Positions 44,587 to 56,275 of a stretch of DNA of 64,000 nucleotides are shown here, piece by piece (position 1 is the stretch's first letter; every line of letters begins with the position of its first letter). The stretch covers positions 186,631,283 to 186,695,282 of the forward strand of contig JAQMRL010000001.1 of NCBI GenBank assembly GCA_035578175.1, read 5' to 3'. This DNA comes from Catonia carolina (Eukaryota > Arthropoda > Insecta > Hemiptera > Achilidae). The notes under the pieces are model-generated. The model saw nothing but the letters and a program-made list of their open reading frames with translations. It made no database searches and was not told the origin of the DNA. Both the position numbers and the translations under genes were made by a program.

Positions 44587-44974
44587 GCTGTTTATGTCAT
44601 CAGCTGAAAGGCTGGTTTGAACCTGTTGAGGTTTTACTAAGTAAAACGAGGAGTGAGGTGGTTTACCATTGCCTTACTTACTGAATGGCAAAGTACGCTT
44701 ATCAGCATGCCGGGCCTTCTGAAAAGCATATATTTTCCACTCTGCAAATGACACTTTCACTTCATTCACCACAGGGTCTGGCTGTATAATAAAATTCATT
44801 ACTTTCAGAGGAGATAACTCTGATTAATGTCTTTTACACCTCTACCTCTTCTGTTCTTAATTCAGTCATTTAATTGGCTGACCATGTGATAAGAAACAGA
44901 TATATTTATTTTAGCCTTGCAACTAACAGATTAAGTGTAAACAATTTGACACTTCAACTGTCGGTTATGGACAG
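44587..44974 (+). repeat. Repeat family A, copy 4
   Basis: It aligns end to end with copy 3. The antisense frame reads MNFIIQPDPVVNEVKVSFAE and on to a stop in the position of EEGNG. Flanks show only an imperfect possible duplication (gtattattt against gtaatattt). Confidence 0.8.
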
Positions 44975-45068
44975 GGGTAATATTTATAAACAAAAAATTA
45001 TAATTAAATCGGTTACAGGAATAAACTAGAAAAAAATTATTTTCAACGAAACGATTTAATTTATACGT

Positions 45069-46369
45069 TTTGTTTTTCTCTTTAATTTTTCATTTACAAC
45101 TGTAAAATGTTACAACAAGCAAATGTGATGATTATCGTGATTATGTAAATGACATGATAGTCATGAGAGGGGTAGGGCCCCCATTGGTGCCTCCCCAAGA
45201 ATGAAATTTGTATATCAAATTAGCATGTCTCTACTCCAGCGTCTTTTAAGGCGTCTAGGAGGATTGTCAGGTAAATGGACGGAGGAAAGTGAACGCACCA
45301 GGGGGTTCTCGTGTTCGTGTGACTTGTCGTGAAAGCGTTTGTATAGGTATTCAATGGAATTTTGTACAAGTGGTGTTTTCAAATCTGTATGTAAGGTTTT
45401 GTTGCTAACGTAAAGAGGTGCTTTTACTATAAGGCGTAATGTTTTTGACTGGAATGCTTGAATTCGTTGCAAGTTAGAGGGTTTGGTTGAACCGTAGATT
45501 TGGGATCCGTAGGTCCAAATAGGTTTCAAAAGAGAACAATATATGCGTAATTTTTGTGCCATTGGTAATTTTGATCGTTTGTGAAGTAGGGAATATAGAA
45601 GTTTAAGTCGGGAATTTAGTAATAAACGTTTCCGTTTGATATGTGTGTACACCATTCGTGTATAAGATTGAGATGATGTTGGAGTGTTAGTGAAGCGTGT
45701 ATAGAGTTTTGGTCTCGGGCTAATATCGCTGTGTCGTCAGCGTAGGTAGCAGTGAAGGTCTGGGGTAGGGTCAGTAGGTCTGAAGTGTATACAGAATAGA
45801 GAAGTGGGGCTAAAATTGAGCCCTGAGGCACGCCGGCTAAGACAATAAAGAAATTTGAGTAGGATGGTCCTAAACGAATTCTAAAGAATCTGTCAGATAG
45901 GAAGGAATTTATGATAAAGTAGTAGGTAAATGGTAGTATTTCTTTTAGTTTGTGTAAGAGACCTGTATGCCAAACTCTGTCAAAAGCTTGAGCGACATCT
46001 AGGAAACCTGCGGACACATACATCTTTTGTTCCATAGACGAAGCTACGTAATCAGTCACCCTGTGCAGTTGTTGTGTACTGGAGTGTTGAGTGCGGAATC
46101 CGAATTGATGTGGAGGTAGTATATCATGAACCAGCGGAAGAATGCGCTTGTAAAGGAGTTTTTCGAAAATTTTTGAAGGTACTGTGAGGAGGCTTATTGG
46201 TCGGTAGGAGGAAGGTAAGTGAAAAGGTTTGTTCGGTTTTTGTATCATTACTATTTCTGCATACTTCCACTGAGTGGAGAAATGTGTCGTGCGCAATATA
46301 CTATTGAAGATTGTAGTAAGGATTGTATTATCGATATATTATAGATATTATAGATTATAGTAAGATTGT
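45069..46369 (-). mobile_element. 5'-truncated Jockey-like LINE
   Basis: Minus-strand insertion bounded by the 10-bp direct repeat atttatacgt (45059-45068 and 46370-46379). The 3' end has an A-rich tail (plus strand ttttgtttttctctttaa). Recognisable element starts near 46335 in the RT palm. The last 35 bases up to the duplication are filler that repeats nearby element sequence: gattgtagtaaggattgta at 46308 recurs as gattatagtaagattgta at 46353. Confidence 0.82.
45215..46335 (-). pseudogene. Jockey-like reverse transcriptase with internal deletion
   Basis: From the 5' side the frame reads ILRTTHFSTQWKYAEIVMIQKP, SYRPISLLTVPSKIFEK, HQFGFRTQHSS, AGFLDVAQAFDRVWH (motif A), AGVPQGSILAP (motif B) and YADD (motif C). 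At about 45645-45665 it jumps from HHLNLIHEW directly to THIKRKRLLLNSR. The 55-60 codons for motifs D and E present in the 1.6-3.5 kb relative are deleted, and the frame shifts. The rest (KPIWTYGSQIYG to RRLKRRWSRDML) is clean. The sharp deletion in an otherwise good frame suggests one event during or after insertion. Confidence 0.85.
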
Positions 46370-46379
46370 ATTTATACGT

Positions 46380-46934
46380 AGTAAAAGTTTTCCACTAGGA
46401 ACTCACATAGCACGTTGCACTTATGTTGTAGATTAGAAGTTAGCAACAGTTATTAACTTTAAATTAATAAATTAAGTACAATTTAGTACTAATGTGAATA
46501 AGTTTAAGTAAACTTATAGTACTTATTACTTACTGTACATAGTGTTTCAGTAGATACGATTATAACATTATTCTCATTGTTGTTTCAAGTACTTTAACAG
46601 CGTAAAATAATTTTAAGGATGTATTAAAAGTTTTTCATCCTTATAGATAGAGTATAAAATAGGGTATTACCAAATAGAAAGTAATATACCAATAAATTAA
46701 AGTATATTAAGGTAGTTTTTATTTAATTTTTTTTGTACATTTAATTTTCTCGTGTTTACCATAACACAGCCAAAATTTTCTTTAGATTTTCTCGATTATT
46801 CCAGTTGTAATACTAAAACGTTTTTTATTCTACTAAGTTGTATTCCTTATCATTTTTGTACCCTAAATGTATGACTAAAATATATGTATGCGGTTGTGTC
46901 ACTCAGAAAAGTGTAAGTTATATTAATTAATTTT
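46380..46934. other. AT-rich stretch with nothing recognised
   Basis: No gene or shared repeat is seen between two LINE insertions. Confidence 0.5.
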
Positions 46935-47735
46935 AACAGTTCATAATTATTTACAAACAGTTAAACAAAAACTTTCAGTACCTAAATGTGTTAAAAATAT
47001 TATAATATAACCTGAAGAAGACAGCAATCAGCAGTGTAGCTTCCATGTAAAAGTTTGGTTAAAAGTGATAAAGGGTTTCTTCTTGGATCCTGACGATATT
47101 CAATTTTTCAGAAATATGGAGAAAAACGTAGGTTTCGGTTTAAAATTAATTGATGAAGTGAATAAAAGAGGTATGAAAAGTAGAGAATGATGATGTATAC
47201 GTAAAAAAATGAAGGTGTGTTTAAATGAAGACTGAATACTAATTTGATGATTGAGTTTTTAGATTAATAAGTGTTATTAAGATTAAGTTTATTGTGAAAT
47301 ATGAGTAAATGATTTGTAATATAATTTTGTGGTTTTTATCTTGAAAGGATGGTTAAACATTTTTTATCAGGTGAACCGGAATAGAAGATCTATTATTCTC
47401 CTGTTTTGAGCCTTTGATTTTCAATATAGTCATCGAGAAGATTTATAGTCAAATGATTAGGATGAATGTCTAACTTCTTTAAATACTTTTCTCTCCGACT
47501 GCTAATTTCTTTCTCACTGTAGGTATGCCCAGGATACGGTGGAGGTCATTAAACACATAAAGTGCACAGAAAATTTGTCAAAGAAACTGGGATTGAAATC
47601 TTTGTACTATACCTATATTGTACGTACTTGCGGTGCCGTAGAGTTCAATTCCATAACTCCAAACTGGTTTTATCATCAACTTGTACAGTGTAACTTCATT
47701 TTCCAAAGACAACTGTGACCACCTCCCGTTGAATA
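46935..47735 (-). pseudogene. Diverged family B LINE, 3' part
   Basis: It aligns with 28800-29590: the 3' UTR string cctgaagaagacagca, ccggaatagaagatc at the end of ORF2, and AACTCCAAACTGG (thumb KPVWSYG) near 47655. It is 5' truncated near 47727. Many indels break the frame, so it is much older than the 25-32 kb copies. Confidence 0.75.
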
Positions 47736-47856
47736 TCTTATTTAACATGATATTATTATTTTATTAAGTTCGAGGTATTAGATCATCGTGCAGCGCAGCA
47801 TTGAAGGTTTTAAAACAAATACTTTAAACGAAAATTGGAGTAATTAGTTACAGAAG

Positions 47857-48278
47857 TTGCCAGTAACAGACAGGTGGAGTGTCAAATTATTTACACTCAG
47901 TCTGTTCGTTACAGGGCTAAAATAAAAGTTCTTTTCTTATCACATACATGGTCAGCCAATTAAATTACTGAATCATTTAAAACCAAATACATGTCGGTAC
48001 CAAATATATATATGTCGGTAAAGGTGTAAAAGACACTAATCAGAGTTTTCTCCTCCGAAAGTAATGAATTTCATTATACAGCCAGATCCTGTGGTGAATG
48101 AAGTGAAGGTGTCATTTGCAGAGTGTAAAATAATATGTGCTTTTCAGAGGGCCTGGCATGCTGATAAGCGTACTTTTCCACCCAGTGAGGAAGGCAATAG
48201 TAAACTACCTCACTACTCGTTTTACTAAGTAAAACCTCTACAAGTTCAAACCAGCCTTTCGCTGATGACCTAAATAAG
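47857..48278 (-). mobile_element. Repeat family A, copy 5, with target duplication
   Basis: Inverted relative to copies 1-4 and flanked by the 11-bp direct repeat agttacagaag (47846-47856 and 48279-48289). On the plus strand here the shared frame is open from the ATG at 48064: MNFIIQPDPVVNEVKVSF, FQRAWHADKRTFPPSEEG, ending HYSFY with a stop. A three-base insertion (ata) relative to copy 3 keeps the frame. Confidence 0.85.
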
Positions 48279-48289
48279 AGTTACAGAAG

Positions 48290-49034
48290 AGTTAAGCCTA
48301 GTTACCGCTTAGTACTGGAATTTGTTTTGATAGTTTTTGATAATGCCTTCTGATAAAGTTTCTCATTGGAATGCAAAGGTGTAGCACATAGTATTACCGT
48401 ATCCAGAATTTCATGTGAAGATTAATCTTCTGTTAACCTTTACGAACTATAAAGTTAAAAAGTAAATAAATAAATAATTATAAAGTCCCACTTGCATAGA
48501 AAATGAGTTCAACATTTAATACGTGACACATAACGTGCAATCTATTTTACTTTTACGGGCTGAGGGCTGACCAAGTCACTGAATTTCAAAATCGGCCTTC
48601 CGAAAAAGTTAAGTAACTGCAATTAGGACAGCGATTTTATAAATTTACTACCTTGATCAAAAATCACTGATATAGGTACGATAGTATAGAATTAAAACCA
48701 ACACGAGGTAGAAACCAAAGAAAAGTAAGAAAATAGTGACATGAATGTTAAAATTATTTAATTAACTAATAAACTGTAAAAATAGGTTATGGAAACAATT
48801 TTAAGCATTGTAATGAAATAGAAAATATTGTCTCCACTGGCCAAAATAAATTTTTATATTCTTTTATAAAACATGGGAGGCATAATAATAATATTATAAT
48901 TTAAAAATTTATACGTAAACATTTTTACAAGTTATAATTTCAAAAAGTGGTAGGTTAGTCAACCATTATAATTTTTAGTTGCATAAGTTTTGAGTTTGGA
49001 ACTGGAAAGGTAGGTTATAACGTGTAATAATTTT
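48290..49034. other. AT-rich stretch with nothing recognised
   Basis: No coding or RNA feature is supported. Confidence 0.5.
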
Positions 49035-49110
49035 TTGACCTTAGCTGGATGGAGTCCATCCGAGACCCACTGCTTTGTAAGCTAGCGCGCTAACCACTTC
49101 ACTAGGGAGA
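49035..49110 (-). repeat. tRNA-like SINE head
   Basis: On the minus strand TAGTGAAGTGGTTAGCGCGC resembles an A box and D arm, and about 35 bases later GGATGGACTCC resembles a B box with two mismatches. No intact cloverleaf forms, so this is a SINE head rather than a tRNA gene. Confidence 0.5.
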
Positions 49111-49196
49111 CAACCTAATTTCAAATTATATTGTTTGTGTTAACTGTATATACAAATATTTATTATTATTTGTTTATTTATTATTGTTCATCATGT

Positions 49197-49740
49197 GAAT
49201 GCCATGATCTGGGCATCCCTACGGTAAGAGAAGAAATTAGCAGTCGGAGTAAAAAGTATTTAAATAAGTTAGATATTCATTCTAATCACTTGGCTATAAA
49301 TCTTCTTGGCGACAATATTGAAAATTGAAGACCCAAAAAGGCGAGAATATTAGATCTTTCTTTCCGGTTCACCTGATCAAAAATGCTTAACCATCCTTTA
49401 CAGATTAAAAACGCAAAATTATATTACGGATGGTCAACTCTTATTTCTCAATAAACTTAATCTTATCAGTTAAACAGACCAGCGGTATCACGTCTTCATT
49501 CCTTTTCACACCTTCATTCAACTCGTCCGTTAATTTTAAAACGACAACTACGTCTTCCTCCGAATAATGAAGAATTGTACATTGCCAGGATCTAAAAATA
49601 AACCCTTCATCTCTTATAACCAAACGATCGCACGGAAGCAATGCTCCTGAGTGCTGTCTTCTTCAAGATATATTTGAAAATTGTTAAAACATTTACTGAA
49701 AGTTTTTGTTAAACTGTTTGTAAATAATTATTCTTAAAAT
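49197..49740 (+). pseudogene. Diverged family B LINE, 3' end
   Basis: It encodes only the last 40 or so codons of ORF2 (HDLGIPTV, EEISSRSKKYLNKLD, HLAINLLGDNIEN, then a premature stop at 49326), followed by the 3' UTR to gtttgtaaataatt near 49728. It aligns with 27385-27940. It is 5' truncated. The poly(A) tail is short and eroded. Confidence 0.75.
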
Positions 49741-51453
49741 TTATACGGCTACTCGACAACGCAGATCTGAATAGGAGGCTTTCTCGTGTGAAATCATTTG
49801 AACATGTGTAATGAACAATACAAAGTTATTAAGTCGTTAGTTAATAGTTAATTTTATATAGGTATCTTGAAGTGTCGTATCAATGTTTAATAAATATTAT
49901 AACCAATGTATTAGAATCGAACATAAGAACTACTAGTTAGTAAATTCTTAAATTAAATATTTAGATCAAATTAAGTTAGAACAAAAGTGTTAGTTAGTCT
50001 TAGAAAAATCACAATAGATCACAAAAAATTTGTATTATCAATATTTTTTATTTACGTATATATTTTTTATGTGATTTGTTGTGTGGAATAGACTTACTTG
50101 GCACATTTAAATTTTGACGCTCCAATTTTAACCCGACACAATTTACATATGTTTAATTATTACGCTACTTAGACATGTTAAACGCAGATTGGATGGATAG
50201 AATAGTAACTTTAAGAATGTAAAGAAAGGGTCTCTTTCAAAAATCACTTACCTTACCGTTTTTATACATATTGGAAACGCCAACTCACAGGTTTACATAC
50301 AGATGAGTTAAATTGGTTATTGAAAAAAATCACGAGGATTGATTTCACGAGGGTGTGGGAAAATCAAAATGTTTTAAATGCTGCAATCGAGTGGAAATTA
50401 AATTTATTTTCAATGAGAGTTGTGGAAATCAAATAATCTGGGTTCAATAAATCGAATAAATTACACAAATGGCATGGAACCGGTAATTCAGCCAACCAGT
50501 GTTTTTTTATGTACACCTTCGTATCATAATGCAATTGTTTGATTAAACAATCGAATGTTTTCGGTTCAATTATCGAATATTTATCGAAAATGGAATACAC
50601 CTAAAATTTTCGGGTAGGAATATGAATTACGGATTTAATTTGTTAATTTATTCCGCATGAAATTTAAATTTTTAGAATGTTTTAGAATATAAAAATAAAT
50701 TCAAAACTGAATGTTTAAAAACATTCGGTGCCCCTTGCATTTATTTATTTATTATTTTTGTTTTTTTTGAAAGCCCGTGAACTTTCAAACACCTAGATAT
50801 TAAGAGTATAATTATTCTAGTAAGTGCTAATAATAAAAATTGCCCTGGCCTAATTGTCGGATCAGAGATTTAATAAAGAAGCAAGGTTTATTTGTATACA
50901 TTAACCAAGTATCCTGAAAACTCTGCACAAGTACCTAAACTTATTTTAACTACGTAATAATTCTGGCTGCGGTCGACATGTCTTCTGTTTTTGGAGACAG
51001 TAGTTTGCGTCGATTGTAGAGTCTTGATTGATTGTGACACCCTTTAAGGTGAGATTGCATGCGTGTTTTCATTGTATAATCAAAGTAGGCACTTTCTATT
51101 ATCTACCTATATTTCTCGAAGTACTATCTGATTTACTCAGGCATCTCTAATTCTTTAACGTCCCAAGTTCCAACAGCACTAGCACCCAGCATATTTGTTC
51201 CTTACAGATTGAACTAAAAATAATTTAGGCATTTTCAGGTTAATTTACTTGCACCTGTGTCGTAAAGAGGAAGGTGACAAATCAAAAGCGTTTTTACTAT
51301 TTTTGTAATTTTTCGAAGAGCTAGTTCTTAAAATTGGCAAGGGTATTTACTAAACAATATCTTGAAAACGTTGAGCTTTTTTTAAACTTGGGGTAAAAAT
51401 TGCAAATACCCTAAAGAAATAATTGTTTTTATATTTTACAAAATAAATACAAT
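49741..51453. other. AT-rich stretch with nothing recognised
   Basis: No gene or shared repeat is supported. A GC-richer patch at about 50970-51080 remains unexplained. Confidence 0.45.
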
Positions 51454-51465
51454 TCTAAAATTCAA

Positions 51466-51636
51466 AGGCCGGCCCGTTGGCATAGTGGTTAGCAACTGGC
51501 TTCTACGCTGAGGTCCCGGGTTCGATTCCCGGTCAGGTCTGGCATTTTTCATCACTCATCTTTATCTATCATCCTTCTCACCGTTCGTATTAGCAGCAAT
51601 TGTAAAACAGTCAGACGTTAATCCAAAAAAGAAAAA
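51466..51636 (+). mobile_element. tRNA-derived SINE with target duplication
   Basis: A 171-bp SINE flanked by the 12-bp direct repeat tctaaaattcaa (51454-51465 and 51637-51648). The A box TGGCATAGTGG (51478-51488) and a perfect B box GGTTCGATTCC (51519-51529) have tRNA spacing. A short unrelated body and an A-rich tail (ccaaaaaagaaaaa) follow. With intact boxes and a perfect duplication it may still be transcribable by RNA polymerase III. Confidence 0.88.
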
Positions 51637-51940
51637 TCTAAAATTCAACATTTATAATTCTAATACCTACTATTAGTCAATTTTATTCACCTGGATGTTT
51701 GCAAACCAAATTTTAACGCAACTGCTGAGAGTCTCACAAAAGCCCGACCGGAGTGCGGGCGCAATTTCTAGTTTCATTTTAATTGAGTTTGGGATAATAA
51801 ATTAAATGTGACTTATTAAAACTACATAAGTGTTTACGTCCTACATTTGACATAGGCCTATATATCACCAAAAGACACATTATATTAACAAGGTTTTAAT
51901 AATTGTAATTATTGAATATTAATTATAAGTTAATAACAAT

Positions 51941-51984
51941 AATGTTAATAAGGAAATAATTATAATTGTTTCCTTATTAACATT
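51941..51984. repeat. Perfect 16-bp inverted repeat hairpin
   Basis: aatgttaataaggaaa (51941-51956) pairs perfectly with 51969-51984 across a 12-base loop. Further imperfect pairing (taattattgaat with attcaataatta) extends the stem outward to about 51903-51995. It may be a small foldback or MITE remnant. Confidence 0.65.
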
Positions 51985-52377
51985 CAATAATTATATTTTG
52001 AATTAGCGATAATCTCAAGTTTATTAATGATATTTCACTTAATATTGAAAATTTCAAACGCATGAAAGCAAACAATTACATTTAACCAGTCAAGTTGAAT
52101 TATTCTCGTTTAATTTTAATTGAAATGTGTTCAATAATTAAACAGAAACAACTGTTACAGAGAGCCACAACAGTTAATACCAAATGTAATATAATCATAA
52201 AATAGGATATCTGATCTCCTTTTATGGGGATTTAATTCAATCAACTGCATAATTAACGACTTATCTTAGTTGCTCTAACCTTTGACTCGAAAGTATATAA
52301 AATAAGAGAATAACTTGTGTACGTACCTAATACAGAAATGAATATTTTTATTTTTTAAATTACTAATTTTTGTCGTT
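51985..52377. other. AT-rich stretch with nothing recognised
   Basis: Beyond the outer edge of the hairpin stem no feature is seen. Confidence 0.45.
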
Positions 52378-52990
52378 TCCATTTAATAATCCGAGTTCCC
52401 TGCTTGTTCCCCGAGGCTTAGTATTAAGAATTTTTTCATTGTAGTAGTTTTTATGAGTGACAAGGAGCAGGCCGGTTGCCTCAGCCCCCAAACTGGAGGA
52501 CCAGGGAATTTTCTTATTAGAGTTCCCTTCGCCTAAGCAGGTTGCTTTCGCTACAGCTCACAGTGTCCTGCCTGGCCTGATTTTAAATTTGGGGTGTGCT
52601 TCCCTAGGCTCTTCCGGCCTCTCTGTCAATGGGCTATCTCTTCCTCTTCACAAAGAGGAATCTCTTCTTCTTCTTCAAAGAGGAATCTCTTCCTCTTCAC
52701 CATAGTTGATCCGCGGATGCTTATTTGGCGATGCCATCCTTTGCACAGCCTTATTTGCACCTGTCCTGTATAACTACAGGAAACGCTCCCCATTAGCCTT
52801 TAGGACGCACTGTGTCGGGGTTGAGACCCATCATTTCAATGTCTTATTAAAGGTTAAGTTTGACCCCAACTCAATTTAGACCCAAACCCCTGCAAAAGCT
52901 GGCCGAAAACGGCTCTCCGATGGGAACTGGCGAGACAGAGAGAGGTGATGATTAGGAAGCGAGATAGGGCTGGGGCTGTAAATCCTCGTA
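52378..52990 (-). repeat. RTE 5'-end fragment
   Basis: A GC-rich block that aligns on the minus strand with the 5' leader of the RTE at 59.7-60.06 kb. Shared order: AGGCNGAGGGAA, AAGAAAATT, GGCCTGC, CCTTGTCA, AAAAATTCTTA, AGCCTCGG and GAACTCGGA. The match stops at about 52378, before the endonuclease start. Inside is a short purine-rich repeat (aagaggaatctcttcctctt) in tandem at 52640-52700. A LINE piece with the 5' end but no 3' end is unusual, because truncation normally removes 5' sequence. Confidence 0.6.
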
Positions 52991-53166
52991 TGCATGAATA
53001 CTAATTTTTGTAAGTTGATGAATAATGATAAAGAAATAATGTATGCCTTACTATTATCTTATTTGAACAACTACGTCTTCTGAAATTTTTATTTCTACTG
53101 CATTTTATTTTTAATATTACCTATTATGTTATTTTTCTTATTATTTTTTTTCTACTAAAAATTCTA

Positions 53167-53455
53167 CAGGCAGGTGAAGTTTTAAATTATTTTCACTCGA
53201 TCTGCTAGTTTCAGGAATTCAAAAAAGTTCTCTTTCTTATCACATGATCAGCCAATTTATGACTGAAGTATTTATGAACACAAGAGGTTGAGGTGTAAAA
53301 TACACTAGTCAGAGTTATGTTCTCTGAGAGTAATGATTTTCATTATACAGCCTTTTGGTGAATGAAGTGAAGCTATGATTTGCAGTGAGGAAAGTAGATG
53401 CTTTTCAGAGGGCCTGGCATGCTGATAAGCATAACTTTCCACTTAGGAAACTTTA
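53167..53455 (-). repeat. Repeat family A, copy 6, truncated
   Basis: Inverted relative to copies 1-4 and the most diverged. It runs from caggtgaagttttaaatta to acttaggaaa and lacks the B-box-like end. The shared frame is broken after FIIQP. Confidence 0.7.
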
Positions 53456-55984
53456 ATATCAATTTCCATCAGCAGTTTTTTGGCATCATCAACAAATTGA
53501 TGACCTACGAAAGCAGCTAGAAATAATTAGTAATTTGCTAATGTAACAGACTGTAATTACAAGGAAAAATAAATCATATTCTAAAAAATCAATTATTCTA
53601 AATGTATTTTATTTAAAAGATAAAATTGGTGTTTTAAATGACATGTTTCCTGATTATAATATTTATTACAAAAACGTATTAAGTAGAAATTGAGTTTGAC
53701 AAATATTTTTTTTTAATTTTATGCAAGCAAACGTAAGGTACAATTTTAAAAACTGACTATCAAGGCAAAATATTATTTTGCATTTTGTATGAGCACTGTG
53801 TTTTCCTGTTTTAATACGAGAACATGAAATGAGAGAAATAAATTTTATAGAGGAAAATATTAGTGACTTTAGTCTTAAAATTTCCTATCAGCTTTCAGTA
53901 CTCCGCTATACACAGGATCTAAAATCTGAATGACAATGAAAGTGTAGTCCGACAGTGCAGAGTTATATTGTGCCCAAGCGGACACCGCAAACCCAACGAA
54001 CTCCCCGTTGAACCCTCTAACTACGCTCTAAATACAACCATGAAATGAACACAACAATCCGACCATCTTCCCCCGGCCCCCGTTTTAACTGTTTTCACCA
54101 CCACCAACCACACCTCAGTAGTCCTCTAATTCATACTCTCTGTAGTCCTCTTTGTTTTATACCTGTGTACCTCTGCACTCTCATAAATGGTGACCCCCAT
54201 CCACCTGACGGCACAGTTCGGTGTGAATTTGTAATATTGTATTCAGAATTACCACTAGCTTGAACTGCATTTTGTAGTACAACGACTCTTCTATACTTAT
54301 ACACACTCACACATACACACAGAGAAATACATAAATACTTCTGTACTAGGGCAACACAAGTAGAGCGTGTAAAATGAATTTGAATTTAATCTGCATTTAC
54401 TTTCCATATGTGTAATTTATTCAAAAATATGAATTAAGTGTATTATACATTCTGTTTAAATTTTCTTTCACTCCATTTCCATTTTTCAAATTATTCACGG
54501 AAAGTTTTAAATCATTCACTTTAATCACTTTATTTTCGCTCCTGTTTATTGAGCATTGTCCGTGATTGTTTAGCACAATAGACAATAATTTCTTTGAATT
54601 AGTTTTATTGTTCCTCATGAAAAATTTCTCCTGTTCTATAACTCTTTGTGTAAAAAGTGTTGATACTATAAAAAATTCTGTTATATTGCAAGAAAAATAA
54701 ACGTTTTACAAATTTAAAATTTCTTTATTAATCTTCAGAGATTTTCACATTGACTTATAATGGTACGATTTTCTGATATAAATATGTAAATAGAAGTCCG
54801 ATTTAAATGCGAACTGTATCTATTAAAACCTTTTCATTGTTAACATCACATTTTAAAATCGTAACTTTTATCAAATTGTTAATGTTAATACAACCGTGTA
54901 GGCCTACGCTCTATAAAGTTGTACCCGCCAATGACAAAAATTTACACAAACATAAAAATATATAGTAGAGGTCCCTGATTGATGGCAAGTTTTTTCAGTT
55001 TTAAATTTTGGCATTCGCGTTAGCCCAATCAGCGAGCTGGTACAAGGGTGCTATTATTTTTTAAGTAACACCGGTTTGGCAAATAATTTTGTATGGTGAC
55101 CAGCAGACAGCCATTTATGAACAAACTCTACTGAGGAGAGGGGTCCCCTGTTGAAACTTATGCCTAATCACGTCAAAAATACAGCGATACGCAGCAATCA
55201 TATTGTGTGGTTGTCAATACTGTACAATTCCCAATGACAATATATTTATTGTATTTAGTCAATTATACATTACAGATTATTACTAAACTAAGCTGTATAC
55301 AATATGTTCATAAGCAAAAACTCTTCTTCACAAAAATTTCCGACCGTGTGCAGGAGTACGTATAAAAAAAATACATAATCTACTTATAACTAAAACAATA
55401 CTACAATAATACATTTTCTTAAAATACTATTAAACCCTTTATAAAAGGTACAAGAATAAATTATGTTAAACAGATTTTTTGTTAAAAAAAGCAGTGAAAA
55501 AAAAGATAAATAGCCTACAATTAAATTGACGCAACTATCAATAATAAAATAATAATAATTGTAATAAGTCAAATTAAAATTAAAAACATACATTAAAATT
55601 ATGTACATTTGCAATAGAGAAAAAAACGTACAACCTGTTATTCTATAACTAAAAATTCTTTACAAAATATATTTAAACAAGTAAAATTTGGATCTATTTA
55701 TTTTATGGGAATTAATTCAACAAATGAACACAGAAACAATATCACACAAAAGAAAAGTAAAATCTAATCAGATAACAGTTGTTACTTTAAAACTTTCAGA
55801 AATATATTCTCAAGATCTTGCTCATTGATCGATAGAATAAAAATGATATTTCAGTTTATGTTTCAATACATGTGGTGACAGAATTCTGTGTATTTAGAAT
55901 GAAAGAACGTTTATGAACCGCCCCTCAAGATAAAGAAATGACTTCCGAACAAATGTACAATTTGGTTTTCTTGTCTTTGCGTTT
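53456..55984. other. Stretch with one GC-rich island, no gene recognised
   Basis: AT-rich apart from an island at about 53930-54290. On the minus strand the island contains a GTATAAAAC string near 54160, which could be a TATA box, but no coding exon or repeat partner is visible. The frame at 54045-54263 is not convincing. The rest shows nothing. Confidence 0.4.
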
Positions 55985-56275
55985 CCAGAATTCCCAGTAC
56001 CATATTTTTTTGAGGTCAATTGTTACTTCACGGTTACCATACGCTCAATAGAACTGTAGAGCATCTTTTACACAATTAAATGCCTTAAAGGTAGGATTAC
56101 AAATTCCTGGAATAAACTTACACGATCACTCTTTTTGCATAGTGTATAAAAAAGATTTTGTAGATTTAATCACCGATTTTATGTGGGTAATGTAATTTAC
56201 TACCCCAACATGAAATTCCATATGACAAGCAAGAGTGTACTAGAGCTAAATAATATTTTTGTAACAAAATTAATT
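55985..56275 (-). pseudogene. LINE RT thumb relic, CR1/Jockey group
   Basis: The minus strand reads YLALVHSCLSYGISCWGS near 56220-56265, then an AKRVIV-like string and, in a shifted frame, CKFIPGICNPTFKAFNCVKDAL. This matches the ALVHSHLSYGIxxWG...QKRAIR...CRPLFKxLNILTFxxIYIxExL segment after the RT core of CR1-like elements. Stops and frameshifts are many. It is a different family from the other LINEs here. Confidence 0.5.

Noticed and set aside
54045..54263. 72-codon frame in the GC-rich island
   Set aside because: Proline- and histidine-rich composition follows the base bias, and no motif is recognised.
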